From: Paenibacillus sp. HWE-109
Lineage (GTDB): Bacteria > Bacillota > Bacilli > Paenibacillales > NBRC-103111
Reading direction: 5' to 3'
NCBI RefSeq assembly: GCF_022163125.1
Contig: NZ_CP091881.1
Location: 2,976,001-3,040,000, forward strand
DNA length: 64,000 nt
The notes under the pieces are model-generated. The model saw nothing but the letters and a program-made list of their open reading frames with translations. It was not told the DNA's origin and searched no databases. Shown in pieces: positions 15,446-23,126 of the stretch. Position numbers and translations under genes: made by a program. Each line of letters opens with the position of its first letter. Within the stretch, counting starts at the first letter, position 1.

Positions 15446-15820
15446 TTAAGTACGGAAGAGAATATCTATATCCCCATCTACAAATCCAATTCCAATTGCA
15501 GATGCACTTTTGAGGAGGTTTGTATACTCTCCTTCTTTAAGATAACGTTCTACTAACATCGTAATGTGATTTAAACCTTGTTCCCAATGTTGAATATCTT
15601 CGGTTCTGTTTATGTAGCAAATAACTTCTTCCGAATTAAAATAGTCGGTACAAGCCCAGTCTGAGTCATTTTCATTGAATTCCTCTGAACCAATTAATTG
15701 TATATGGTATGTATCATCTGAACCTTCATATAAGTTAAAATTGAATGCTTTTATTCCTACAGGGATGTCTTTTACTAGAATCTGATTTAACCAATTTGAA
15801 AACAATCTATAATTCTCCAT
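15446..15820 (-). CDS. Immunity-like cassette protein, 124 aa
   Basis: The ATG at 15820 has GGGGG seven bases upstream and is preferred to the ATG at 15826. The product MENYRLFSNWLNQILVKDIP ... YHIQLIGSEEFNENDSDWAC ... AIGIGFVDGDIDILFRT is acidic. The SDWACTDYF and IGIGFVDGDI segments recall small immunity proteins next to polymorphic toxins. The family name is not certain. Confidence 0.65.
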   Translation of the reverse strand: MENYRLFSNWLNQILVKDIPVGIKAFNFNLYEGSDDTYHIQLIGSEEFNENDSDWACTDYFNSEEVICYINRTEDIQHWEQGLNHITMLVERYLKEGEYTNLLKSASAIGIGFVDGDIDILFRT

Positions 15821-15867
15821 ATACATTCCCCCATTATTAAATTATGATGTTATATCGTGAAGTTATA

Positions 15868-15961
15868 CATTTCAACTATCCTCCCTTTAGTTCAACGAAA
15901 AAGCAGCCTATCATTCTGGCCGGCTGCCGCGAAGTTTTGTACGTTCTCCGTTAGTGTAATA
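15868..15961 (-). repeat. attC-like element 19
   Basis: Left CAACTATCCTCCCTTTAGTT; hairpin GCAGCC...GGCTGC (15903-15928); right GTTTTGTACGTTCTCCGTTA. The plus-strand DUF3888 gene follows. Confidence 0.75.
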
Positions 15962-16059
15962 CGCTAAATTAAATTTCCGATTTTGTGACAATATTAATGT
16001 CCCAATAAATAGAATTTCAGCTATTGGCAAACAATACAAAAAAAGCTGGAGGACTATAA

Positions 16060-16470
16060 ATGATCAATAAACATCTTACTTTACTAAGTCTTTTCGTTTC
16101 TTTGCTAATTCCTACTGAAGACTACGCAGTAGCATCCCCACGAGAAAAACTCCTGGAAGAAGCATTAATAATGCAACTCCATTCACAAATTCAATCAAGC
16201 TTGAAAGAGCATTTTCAAGAAAATCCTATTCAGTATGACTGTGAGCATATTAGTGAAATAAGAATGATCAATCTTCCATCAGGGACTGAGTATTTAGAAG
16301 GGGGGACAGCGTTTGAGATAACCGTCGAACTTCGAAAGAAAGATACTTCAGGCGATAAGCTAGTCCATCTCAAACTAAGTAACGAGAAAACAGCCATAAC
16401 ATATGCACTTGTTAGTATTAAAAATGACGCAGTACCTAAGGGGTTCCAATGCTCAAAAATATCTCCTTAA
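16060..16470 (+). CDS. Secreted DUF3888-type protein, 136 aa
   Basis: The ATG at 16060 follows GGAGG. A signal peptide (residues 1-25, ending AVASP) precedes a mature part with EEALIMQLHSQIQSSLKEHF ... CEHISEIRMINLPSGTEY ... FEITVELR, matching the DUF3888 family of secreted Bacillus-group proteins. It is one of two plus-strand genes in the array and must have its own promoter; TTGTGA at about 15981 is a weak candidate -35. Function is unknown. Confidence 0.75.
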   Translation: MINKHLTLLSLFVSLLIPTEDYAVASPREKLLEEALIMQLHSQIQSSLKEHFQENPIQYDCEHISEIRMINLPSGTEYLEGGTAFEITVELRKKDTSGDKLVHLKLSNEKTAITYALVSIKNDAVPKGFQCSKISP

Positions 16471-16506
16471 TGCTTTTTTGCCAAATGAAAGGTTGATGCA
16501 GCTTCC

Positions 16507-16539
16507 TCATCAGCTATCGTTATCCGTTAGATTAACGAG
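16507..16539 (-). repeat. attC-like right site, no left partner
   Basis: AGCTATCGTTATCCGTTAGA lies between the plus-strand DUF3888 gene and a minus-strand gene. Confidence 0.7.
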
Positions 16540-16552
16540 TAATATAATTGGT

Positions 16553-16794
16553 TTATGAATATTTTAATAAGCAAAATGACCAAAACTGCGAGCCAGCCGA
16601 AAAAGAAAGACCTAAACACGCACTTAACATTTGTTTCCCGAAACTTCTTCTTTCATCTGATATCTTGATCGTTAAGATATAACCTATAAATATTAAAAAG
16701 AATAAAGTCCAAAAGATACTCTGGAATAAAAAGATGCCCCGCCGAATAAAAATGATGCTAGAATAAAATAAATTATGGATTTTTTCTTGTTCAT
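16553..16794 (-). pseudogene. Frameshifted small membrane protein gene
   Basis: The ATG at 16794 (AAAGGTG upstream) gives MNKKKSIIYFILASFLFGGA SFYS and stops soon after. The other frame supplies FQSIFWTLFFLIFIGYILTI KISDERRSFG and more, down to 16553. Joining them near the A/T run at about 16726-16733 with a one-base shift gives a plausible 80-residue two- to three-helix protein. Confidence 0.5.
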
Positions 16795-16879
16795 TTTTCA
16801 CCTTTGATTTTTTTATGGCTTTATCCCCCACTGTGTATCTCAGCAACTAGAGATTACAATAAATAAGTGTTCCATTTCT

Positions 16880-16983
16880 TCTCCACGTTATCCTCACAGT
16901 TACTTCAATGAAAAAGAGAACTGCTGCCGGCAGCGGCGATCTGCTCCCTGGTTACTCAATTATCATCTCTCGTTAGCGGAATT
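16880..16983 (-). repeat. attC-like element 20
   Basis: Left CGTTATCCTCACAGTTACTT; stem CTGCTGCCGGCAGC; right AATTATCATCTCTCGTTAGC. Confidence 0.65.
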
Positions 16984-17029
16984 ATTGGGGCCTTTAACGG
17001 ATTAACGAGTAAATTTATATAGTCATTAA

Positions 17030-17728
17030 CTAAGATTGCTTAGTGGGAAGCTCTTCAATTGACTTGTAGATAAGTTTTTGTTTATTTGGTAATTCCATAT
17101 CTCTATGAAAGTGACCAAAATACCACTTTTTATAAGATAAGCGTTCTTTTATTTGCTCAAAGTAATCACTTAACTGATCCTCATGAATACCAGTATTATT
17201 AGATTCATTTAGTATCTGCAAGGTCGATGTAGGACACATATGCGTGATTACGAAGTCAACCTCCCATTTATGGCGCTCTAGATTCTTAATTCCTTCATGA
17301 TACTCTTCTAGTGATGGCATCTCTTCTGGCCACCAATTAACATTCTCTTTTCGATACTCTTTGTCGTGAGATTGAGCTCCACCAAAAGTAAATATCTTGT
17401 ATCCCTTAATAGTAAAGATCTGACCTCGCATTAAATGTATAATGCTTTCACTTATTCGATGTACGTTTCCACCATTCCAATTCTCTACAGGGTAAGAATT
17501 TAGCAACTGGAAATTCTCATGATTTCCGTCAATAAATAAAGTACTAAAGTTTTTTCGAGCTAACCATTTCCTCCAATATAATTCATCATTTTTATTGTCC
17601 CATACAAGTCCAAAATCTCCAGCAATTATTACGAAGTCATCTTTACTTAAATCTCTATTTATGGGAAATCGCTTGGAATTCAATTTACCAATATCTATAT
17701 ACCCATGAAGATCACCAGTTACATACAA
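17030..17728 (-). CDS. Calcineurin-like metallophosphoesterase, 232 aa
   Basis: A TTG start at 17728 follows AAGGAAG. All metal-binding motifs of the superfamily are visible: GDLHG (5-9), GDFGLVWD (37-44), GNHENF (68-73), ITHMCP (near 161) and GHFHRD (near 209). It is a complete two-metal phosphatase or nuclease domain, cytoplasmic, with unknown substrate. This is the largest recognisable enzyme carried as a cassette and it looks intact. Confidence 0.85.
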   Translation of the reverse strand: MYVTGDLHGYIDIGKLNSKRFPINRDLSKDDFVIIAGDFGLVWDNKNDELYWRKWLARKNFSTLFIDGNHENFQLLNSYPVENWNGGNVHRISESIIHLMRGQIFTIKGYKIFTFGGAQSHDKEYRKENVNWWPEEMPSLEEYHEGIKNLERHKWEVDFVITHMCPTSTLQILNESNNTGIHEDQLSDYFEQIKERLSYKKWYFGHFHRDMELPNKQKLIYKSIEELPTKQS

Positions 17729-17803
17729 CGTAATTCACTTCCTTGGAGAAATCTCAATTTAGTAACTAACAGTTTATTCTCCACTCAACACGGGTTTCCT
17801 TTA

Positions 17804-17883
17804 TTTGTAACTATCCTGCCCGTTACTTCAACAGACAACGGCAGCCGGTCTTAATTGAACTATAGTTTCATGTTAGTTGAATG
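17804..17883 (-). repeat. attC-like element 21
   Basis: Left GTAACTATCCTGCCCGTTAC; short ACGGCAGCCGGT stem; right GAACTATAGTTTCATGTTAG. Confidence 0.8.
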
Positions 17884-17890
17884 AAAAATG

Positions 17891-18393
17891 TCAAAACACC
17901 GTTGGATCATCAATAACTAACCACATATTTTCTTCATCATACCCAATAACTTTTCCTATTACTTTGTGTCGTGGATAAAGATTTTCTGGTTTTGTGCTAT
18001 CTTTACACTTTTTGTAATCAGCCAAACCAATTTCGTCTTCCTAATGCTTACAATTACACCTTGAGGATAAAACACTTCAATTATGCCTTCAACTTCTAAT
18101 CCGATAGGAAATCTTCCTTTTGTTACGTTCCATTTATCAATAAGTCCATCTCTATATTCATTCCATATATCATAAAATTGTTTTTCGCTAATTTCAGAAC
18201 CACCGTACTGTATAATTTCATTTGCATCTAATAGCCCCTCGGCTAAATAAAAATGATGCTCTTCATCTTTTCGGTTGGATGCTATGTACTTGTTTGGTGT
18301 TACCACAATCTGTTTTGTTGCATAGCCATCATCAATTTTTATATATGTAGTGCCTCCAATAAATTGCTCGTCCCACCTGAAATAGCATTTCAT
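17891..18393 (-). pseudogene. Frameshifted cassette gene with S1-like C-terminus
   Basis: The ATG at 18393 (AAAGGG upstream) gives MKCYFRWDEQFIGGTTYIKI ... GLEVEGIIEVFYPQGVIVSI and then runs off into a wrong frame ending at 17959. The alternative frame from about 18035 continues sensibly as EDEIGLADYKKCKDSTKPEN ... VIGKVIGYDEENMWLVIDDP to a TGA at 17891. A single-base indel separates them. The second half has the strand pattern of an S1-like beta-barrel. The function of the intact form is unknown. Confidence 0.65.
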
Positions 18394-18441
18394 AAAGTTC
18401 ACCCTTTCCAAGTCCTTTTTACCACAATAATACCATTTCTT

Positions 18442-18494
18442 ATTAAACCAAACTGTCCGTTAGCTAAGCAGGCTGCCGATGATTCGGCAGCCTG
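18442..18494 (-). repeat. attC-like element 22 (left site plus hairpin)
   Basis: Left AAACTGTCCGTTAGCTAAGC and hairpin CAGGCTGCCGATGATTCGGC, which closes with AGCCTG at 18494. No clear right site is seen before the 18573 gene. Confidence 0.7.
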
Positions 18495-18572
18495 TTGTTG
18501 GTGATCTGTCAGGATTCGGATAATAAGTGCTGTACTTGAGATTTAGCTTCCGCTTGGCATTCACTCACATTT

Positions 18573-18887
18573 TTATAATGCTAAGAACCTCGCTTCCTTC
18601 TCGTCAACCTTCATCTTGCAATACGGACACCATGCCCAAACTTTATTGCGTTTCATGCCGATTTTGGTTGCTTCATCCGACAATTCCTCAAGGTTGTCAG
18701 AGCAAACCTTTTCGTATGAGTTAGTTCGACGACCCTCATCGCACTCTGATCGAAGATAAAAGCAGCTAGCCAAGTGCATCTTGTCCGATGTCGCATTCTC
18801 TTCATACACGTTCAACACTAAGCCTTCTGGATTCTTCGCGAACCAATTCTCGTAACCAACATCGTCCTTGAAAAAACGGTGAATCAT
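18573..18887 (-). CDS. Cassette protein of unknown function, 105 aa
   Basis: The ATG at 18887 with GGGAGAG upstream is preferred to the ATG at 18902 and the frame start at 18953. The product MIHRFFKDDVGYENWFAKNP, then GLVLNVYEENA..MHLASC, ends with WAWCPYCKMKVDEKEARFL. The CPYC pair could bind a metal. I have seen similar uncharacterised proteins but know no function. Confidence 0.65.
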   Translation of the reverse strand: MIHRFFKDDVGYENWFAKNPEGLVLNVYEENATSDKMHLASCFYLRSECDEGRRTNSYEKVCSDNLEELSDEATKIGMKRNKVWAWCPYCKMKVDEKEARFLAL

Positions 18888-18961
18888 GGATTTCTCTCCC
18901 ATCGTTACGGATTGTTTGCTATCGATTCGGAAAGTTGATTCTGTTAATAGCATTCGCCAAA

Positions 18962-18991
18962 TGGTTAAACTTTCCTGCCCATTACTTCAGC
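18962..18991 (-). repeat. attC-like left site
   Basis: TTAAACTTTCCTGCCCATTA, then CTTCAGCG. Its right partner is at 19336-19368; an iteron block occupies the space between. Confidence 0.65.
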
Positions 18992-19037
18992 GATCGGGAG
19001 TAGATCATCGCGGGGATAATTATTTCCCTCGACAAAA

Positions 19038-19249
19038 GGGTCAAGTTCTTGTCGCCCGTCCACAAAAGGGTTAAGTTCTTGTCTTTCATGCGCGACAAGA
19101 ACTTGACCGATTGAAAACAAAAACCCGCACTTTATGCGGGTTTGAATCGGCTATTTTCTTGTCGTTCGACACCCAATGAGATCAAGTTCTTGTCATTGGC
19201 TCGTGACAAGAACTTTTGATTAATGAAATAATGTTCTTGTCACCCGACA
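19038..19249. mobile_element. Iteron block 1, possible orphan transposon end
   Basis: Copies of AAGTTCTTGTC occur at 19038-19057 and 19068-19087 (direct, 30 bp apart), inverted at 19092-19108, direct at 19181-19197, inverted at 19203-19220 and direct at 19231-19249. A hairpin AAACCCGCA...TGCGGGTTT lies at 19121-19143. Read inward from 19249 the sequence starts TGTCGGGTGACAAGAAC. Arrays of ~20-bp repeats with a TGT terminus are typical of Tn7/Tn5053-type ends. No transposase gene is near. Confidence 0.55.
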
Positions 19250-19311
19250 TTTCTTGAATATGATTCTTCTGATATTCTTCTCTGAGTTGTTCCGATAAAT
19301 GCTGTTCCGAT

Positions 19312-19368
19312 TCAGACAAAGGCAGCCGATCATCATGATTGAACTATCGTTCTGCCGTTAGCTTAATG
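19312..19368 (-). repeat. attC-like element 23 (hairpin remnant plus right site)
   Basis: A partial hairpin arm AAAGGCAGCCGATC is followed by the right site GAACTATCGTTCTGCCGTTA. The left half is displaced to 18962-18991. Confidence 0.7.
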
Positions 19369-19455
19369 CTCATTGCCTATAACCTTTTTACAAGCCTCTT
19401 CAATAGGTGTTTTAGTATCTTTTCTTTGAATTCTTTTTCAATTTCATCAAGGTCT

Positions 19456-20118
19456 TTAGGATTTAGCCAAATTACTGATATCCTTACTCTCGAGAATAGA
19501 TTGGTCATACCCTTTAGTAACGGTATGAATCATTGCAATACCAAGCTCCTTTAAAGACACTGTAACGTTTGGAAATAGTCTTCTTAGAATAGGAAATAGC
19601 CACATAAATGCATAATAAGATTTATGCGTATTTTTTAATCCCTTTATTGGATTGATGTAGGCAGGGCGAAACATGTATGCTTTTTTGAAAGGCAGCTGCA
19701 TGAGGTGATTTTCTGTCTTGCCCTTCACTCTTGCCCACATCCTTTTTCCTAGCTCTGTACTATCCGTCCCCATTCCGGAAACATAGCAGAACACCATATC
19801 TGGGTTCAAGCCTGCGAGCATTTCTGCCATATGCACAGTAAGATCAAACGATAATCGTGAGTACTCCTCCTCCTTCAAACCAACAGAGCTTACACCCAAG
19901 CAAAAGTAGCATGCATTATAGTTACTTAATTGAGACTTTATTGCAGATAAATCAAAAAAATCTTTGTGGATGATTTCAGTTAATTTGGGATGTGAAACGC
20001 CGCATGGTTTGCGGTTAATCACTAAGACGTGTTCCACATCAGGATGCTGCAGGCATTCATGTAATACACCCTCGCCAACCATCCCCGTAACACCTGTAAT
20101 TATCGCTCTTATTTTCAC
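19456..20118 (-). CDS. NAD(P)-binding Rossmann-fold protein, 220 aa
   Basis: A GTG at 20118 with GGAGGG upstream gives MKIRAIITGVTGMVGEGVLH; the TGxxGMVG nucleotide-binding loop is at residues 8-14. The pattern HVLVINRKPCG, CYFCLGVSSVG, CYVSGMGTDS, FRPAYI fits the atypical short-chain dehydrogenase/NmrA-like family. Substrate is unknown. The gene ends about 90 bp from an attC-like right site and may be the last cassette of the array or a chromosomal gene. Confidence 0.75.
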   Translation of the reverse strand: MKIRAIITGVTGMVGEGVLHECLQHPDVEHVLVINRKPCGVSHPKLTEIIHKDFFDLSAIKSQLSNYNACYFCLGVSSVGLKEEEYSRLSFDLTVHMAEMLAGLNPDMVFCYVSGMGTDSTELGKRMWARVKGKTENHLMQLPFKKAYMFRPAYINPIKGLKNTHKSYYAFMWLFPILRRLFPNVTVSLKELGIAMIHTVTKGYDQSILESKDISNLAKS

Positions 20119-20429
20119 GATGGATCCCTCCTTTTTCTCAATTAAATTGTTATTAACTATTCGTCTGTCCATAGTGAAGCTTGGCTCCCGCTGCCATTAG
20201 CCTAGACGCGATGAGTATTGCCTGTGCGTCTATGTCTAGGTTATAGCGATCAATCTGCCGCTTGGATTATACAAGCGAGGGAATAGCGCCAATGTCATTT
20301 ATTATTTTATTATTGTTGTTCATATATATAGTATGGCCCCTAATTACTTTTGTGTCAACACATTGTTATAACACATCAACACCCCGCCTTTCTTCATATC
20401 TGGAACTATGACGCAGCCCTCCTTTTAAA
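20119..20429. other. Intergenic region with inverted repeat
   Basis: No gene is seen. CTAGACGCGATG...TGCGTCTA (20202-20241) forms an imperfect inverted repeat upstream of the 19456-20118 gene and could be an operator. The remainder is AT-rich. Confidence 0.4.
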
Positions 20430-21134
20430 ATGAAAAAGGGACCTTTTTTTCTGAGGCCACTGAAAAAACATAGTTTTTGACTTCTTGAAGTAAACCTAAA
20501 TAAATAATAGGCGAATTTCCATTCAATTCTGCCTTTATTTTATGGTTTTCTTCATGCTTTCTACTTCAGTAGCCTCAATATTCTTTTGAGGTTGATAGTG
20601 AATACAGCCATTGCCCCCTTGCATTTCCATACCACCAAGACCGAAGGTAGATGCTACTTCATACCCGTATCTGTGTTTTAGCTCACTATTTTTCGTTTCG
20701 ATTTTATAGTGCTCTTTCGCCTTTTCTTTGAAATACACACTTTCTTGAAAAGCTTTCTGTTCGCTATGTTCGGTTGATTTGATGCTGATCGAATAGGTTT
20801 GGGATTTCGCCCCTTCTTTATAACAACCCGCTTTGAAAGGACATTGCTTACACTTTTCGAAATCAAAGTAGTAGGTATCTACTTCATTTGTTCCTACATT
20901 TTTTGTTCCCGTACGCGCCCGGCGAATCGCCATATGTCCAGCTTTACAAACATACATCCCTGCATCTTTATTGAACTCAAATTCATCTTCTTTTTTGCGA
21001 TTTCCTTGTGAAATCATTGGGTTTAACTTGGACACTAATTTCAATTCGTTTTAATTAGTATACTTAATATTCTCTTTCTCAGAATAAGCTGCATCTCCAA
21101 TGACCGTATCGATTTCCATGCCTGTTTCGCGGCT
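20430..21134 (-). mobile_element. IS1182-family remnant
   Basis: The fragment encodes RETGMEIDTVIGDAAYSEKE, then NIKYTN, TAA (21051-21053), and in the same frame NELKLVSKLNPMISQGNRKK ... CKAGHMAIRRARTG ... CPFKAGCYKEGAKSQTYSIS to 20535. This is the C-terminal half of an IS1182-type DDE transposase. TGAGGCCACTGAAAAA near 20452 resembles an IS1182 terminal repeat. The 5' half is missing, so it cannot transpose. Confidence 0.8.
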
Positions 21135-21135
21135 T

Positions 21136-21261
21136 TTATTCCGCTTCGTCTTCGGACAACTTACTGTATAGTTCTATTAATGCTTGCTGTCGCACATTCT
21201 CCTCGATACTCATAACCACCATATCTCCAGTACCATTCTTGGTTATAAATCCAGGTTCTTT
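21136..21261 (-). pseudogene. Phd/YefM-type antitoxin fragment
   Basis: The minus strand reads EPGFITKNGTGDMVVMSIEE, then NVRQQALIELYSKLSEDEAE, the C-terminal half of a Phd/YefM-type antitoxin. The N-terminal DNA-binding part is lost at the junction with the acetyltransferase stop codon. No toxin partner remains. Confidence 0.7.
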
Positions 21262-22133
21262 TAATTAAAAGATTTCGTTCTCTTCCATTGCTCATGAATG
21301 TTCCGAACATTCTTCCACAGCTCTTCCCGCTCTTGTCTGCTGTAGTTTACGAGATGCTCGCCAAAAATATCTCCCAGCACTTCAAGCCATTGCGACTTAG
21401 ACTGAAGCTCCGTCTTCTCTGTGCCGTAAACGTCTCTCTTGCTCCACACGCAACCTCTAAGCTCGTTGCTTCCCGAAGCATGCCTCTGCCGAACGAGAAA
21501 CAGATTGATCCACGGTGAATCCGCCGACCGGCTGTAATGCTCGTGCTGCGGTTCGAACGTTTTTAAATCATGCACGATTTCGGGAGCTACATCCACTCCG
21601 ACGATCGTAGCGTTCGGGTCATGCACCATCCGCCATCCTTTTTCTGCGACCTCCGATTCAGTAACCGTATACGCAAATGGACCTTGACTGTAAGCTCCCA
21701 CTTGCAGGGGCAGTGGTTCATACGGCATATCCCCGAGACCGGCATCAACTATCCATCTCTCTTCCCTACCTTCCTCGTTCTCCAAGCTGACCGTTAACCC
21801 AAGGTGGAAAGAGTTTACCCTTGGTTGTTCGCCCAGTGGCTGAACGCCGGCTCTGTGCCGGGAAATCTTATACCCTAATGAGGCGAGAAGCGAGCTAAAC
21901 GCGCCATTGAGATGAAAACAATACCCGCTGCGGCCTTCAAGTATAAGCCGTACTGATTGTCTTTCGTCGATGGACGCCGGTCTTCCGGCAACGATATCCA
22001 CCGTTTCCCATGGCACGTTCCGAATATGGGATCGATGAAGCTCAAATAGATAGTCTTTGGTAGGCGGGCTAACGTCATCTATGTCTAATCGGCGTAAATA
22101 CGCCTTGATTCCTTCGTTCGTCAATTGCATCAT
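21261..22133 (-). CDS. Arylamine N-acetyltransferase, 290 aa
   Basis: The catalytic triad is intact: Cys72 in GRSGYCFHLNGAF, His110 in VNSFHLGL and Asp130 in WIVDAGLGD. The enzyme transfers acetyl from acetyl-CoA to arylamines or hydrazines in the cytoplasm. The length is normal for the family. The start ATG at 22133 lacks a strong ribosome site. The gene is GC-richer than the cassettes. An 18-bp perfect palindrome 110 bp upstream may be an operator. It is flanked on its 3' side by antitoxin and IS debris. Confidence 0.85.
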   Translation of the reverse strand: MMQLTNEGIKAYLRRLDIDDVSPPTKDYLFELHRSHIRNVPWETVDIVAGRPASIDERQSVRLILEGRSGYCFHLNGAFSSLLASLGYKISRHRAGVQPLGEQPRVNSFHLGLTVSLENEEGREERWIVDAGLGDMPYEPLPLQVGAYSQGPFAYTVTESEVAEKGWRMVHDPNATIVGVDVAPEIVHDLKTFEPQHEHYSRSADSPWINLFLVRQRHASGSNELRGCVWSKRDVYGTEKTELQSKSQWLEVLGDIFGEHLVNYSRQEREELWKNVRNIHEQWKRTKSFN

Positions 22134-22242
22134 CTAGTCATCAGCTGCCTTTCGTTTCGGTTTGTTCCTTACTGACTAAGCCGGCCGGTTATAGATTCAA
22201 GCATAGTCGACGGGAAACCGTTATTCAATCCGAATTTAGACG

Positions 22243-22260
22243 ATCTGTACCGGTACAGAT
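22243..22260. promoter_or_regulatory. Perfect 18-bp palindrome, candidate operator
   Basis: ATCTGTACCGGTACAGAT is a perfect palindrome about 110 bp before the acetyltransferase start. It is the right size for a dimeric TetR- or MarR-type regulator. No regulator gene is adjacent. Confidence 0.4.
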
Positions 22261-22388
22261 GAGTGTGGAAGCGTTCTCCCGCAATTGCCGCTTTCATAAC
22301 CCAACGAATCGTTATACTCCTGAATGTTGCTATGTATCTAGACGTTCGAAAAAAGCTCCATCTTTTACAAAATATTAGTACATTCATT

Positions 22389-22418
22389 ATTACGCTAATC
22401 TGCCCGTTAGCTTAATGC
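22389..22418 (-). repeat. attC-like left site
   Basis: GCTAATCTGCCCGTTAGCTT is an isolated left core. A partial GGCTGCCGGCGA hairpin-like stretch appears 100 bp later at about 22520. Confidence 0.65.
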
Positions 22419-22427
22419 CTACGGTAA

Positions 22428-22486
22428 GTCTACAACTTTATTTTTCGGTCTAATACTTTATTCTCAGTCTAAAACTTTATTTACAC
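22428..22486. repeat. Triple 19-20 bp direct repeat
   Basis: GTCTACAACTTTATTTTTCG, GTCTAATACTTTATTCTCA and GTCTAAAACTTTATTTACAC follow head to tail. The core is GTCTAnnACTTTATT. This looks like a set of protein-binding iterons, perhaps a transposon end. It differs in sequence from the three TGTC-ended blocks. Confidence 0.6.
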
Positions 22487-22603
22487 TGAACAATTAGGGA
22501 CCTAATTTATTTTTTTAGCCCGGCTGCCGGCGATACGTTAAAGAAATGATGCATAACATCCCTTGTAGGACAAAAGGTCATTGATATACACGGCTTCTAC
22601 AAA

Positions 22604-22750
22604 GTAGGCAAATTTGTGTCACAATACTACAATGTAGGGGAATTTGCGCATTTTTTACTGACACAAATTTCCCTACATAAAAAATCAAAAAGCTTGATTT
22701 CTCAAGCTTTCTCTTAACTAATTATGTAGGCACTTTTGTGTCATTGGACA
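22604..22750. mobile_element. Iteron block 2, possible orphan transposon end
   Basis: GTAGGCAAATTTGTGTCAC (22604) and GTAGGGGAATTTGCGCA (22634) are 30 bp apart. An inverted TGACACAAATTTCCCTAC follows at 22659-22676, then hairpin AAAGCTTGA...TCAAGCTTT (22689-22710), then GTAGGCACTTTTGTGTCA (22726). The inward-reading terminus is TGTCCAATGACAC. The architecture equals blocks 1 and 3. An open frame at 22736-23062 downstream has no recognisable product. Confidence 0.55.
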
Positions 22751-23126
22751 TCGGGAAAGAGATTATGGGGGTTCCACTGTTGTTGTGTACATAATTTTTT
22801 TTCGGCAATAGCAGAGTTATCCTTGTGCTGTGCATCAATCCTCTCTATAAGCGGCCTCCAAGGCACCTATCTAGCACTGATCTCCTTTTTTAGAGATGGG
22901 ACATCCGACGGCGGATCTGATCCACCAGCTATTCGCGATACGCGAAACCAACAAAATTATGCCCAACATACCATTGGTCGGTTCACCGTGCTGTCTGTAA
23001 CGGCAAGTTTTTTAATTGCTCTCGTGGCGTTAGACCATACAAACTTCCCCCTCCATGAATAACCTGACTATTAGCTCTCCTCTCGATCTTCTTCTTTTCC
23101 CCATCTTGAATGAAGCGAGGTTATTC

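Noticed and set aside
19038..19249. CRISPR-like array suggested by repeated AAGTTCTTGTC units
   Set aside because: The repeats occur in both orientations with unequal spacing and no spacers of constant length, and there are no cas genes. They fit transposase-binding iterons better.
145..19368. Elements as simple rho-independent terminators or REP/BIME palindromes
   Set aside because: Most hairpins have no T run, and the conserved part is the pair of cores outside the hairpin. The one-gene-one-element layout plus a linked recombinase favours recombination sites, though a side role as terminator is possible.
22736..23062. Open frame of 108 codons as a real gene
   Set aside because: No ribosome site, an unnatural Cys/Ser-rich start, no recognisable motif, and it begins inside iteron block 2.
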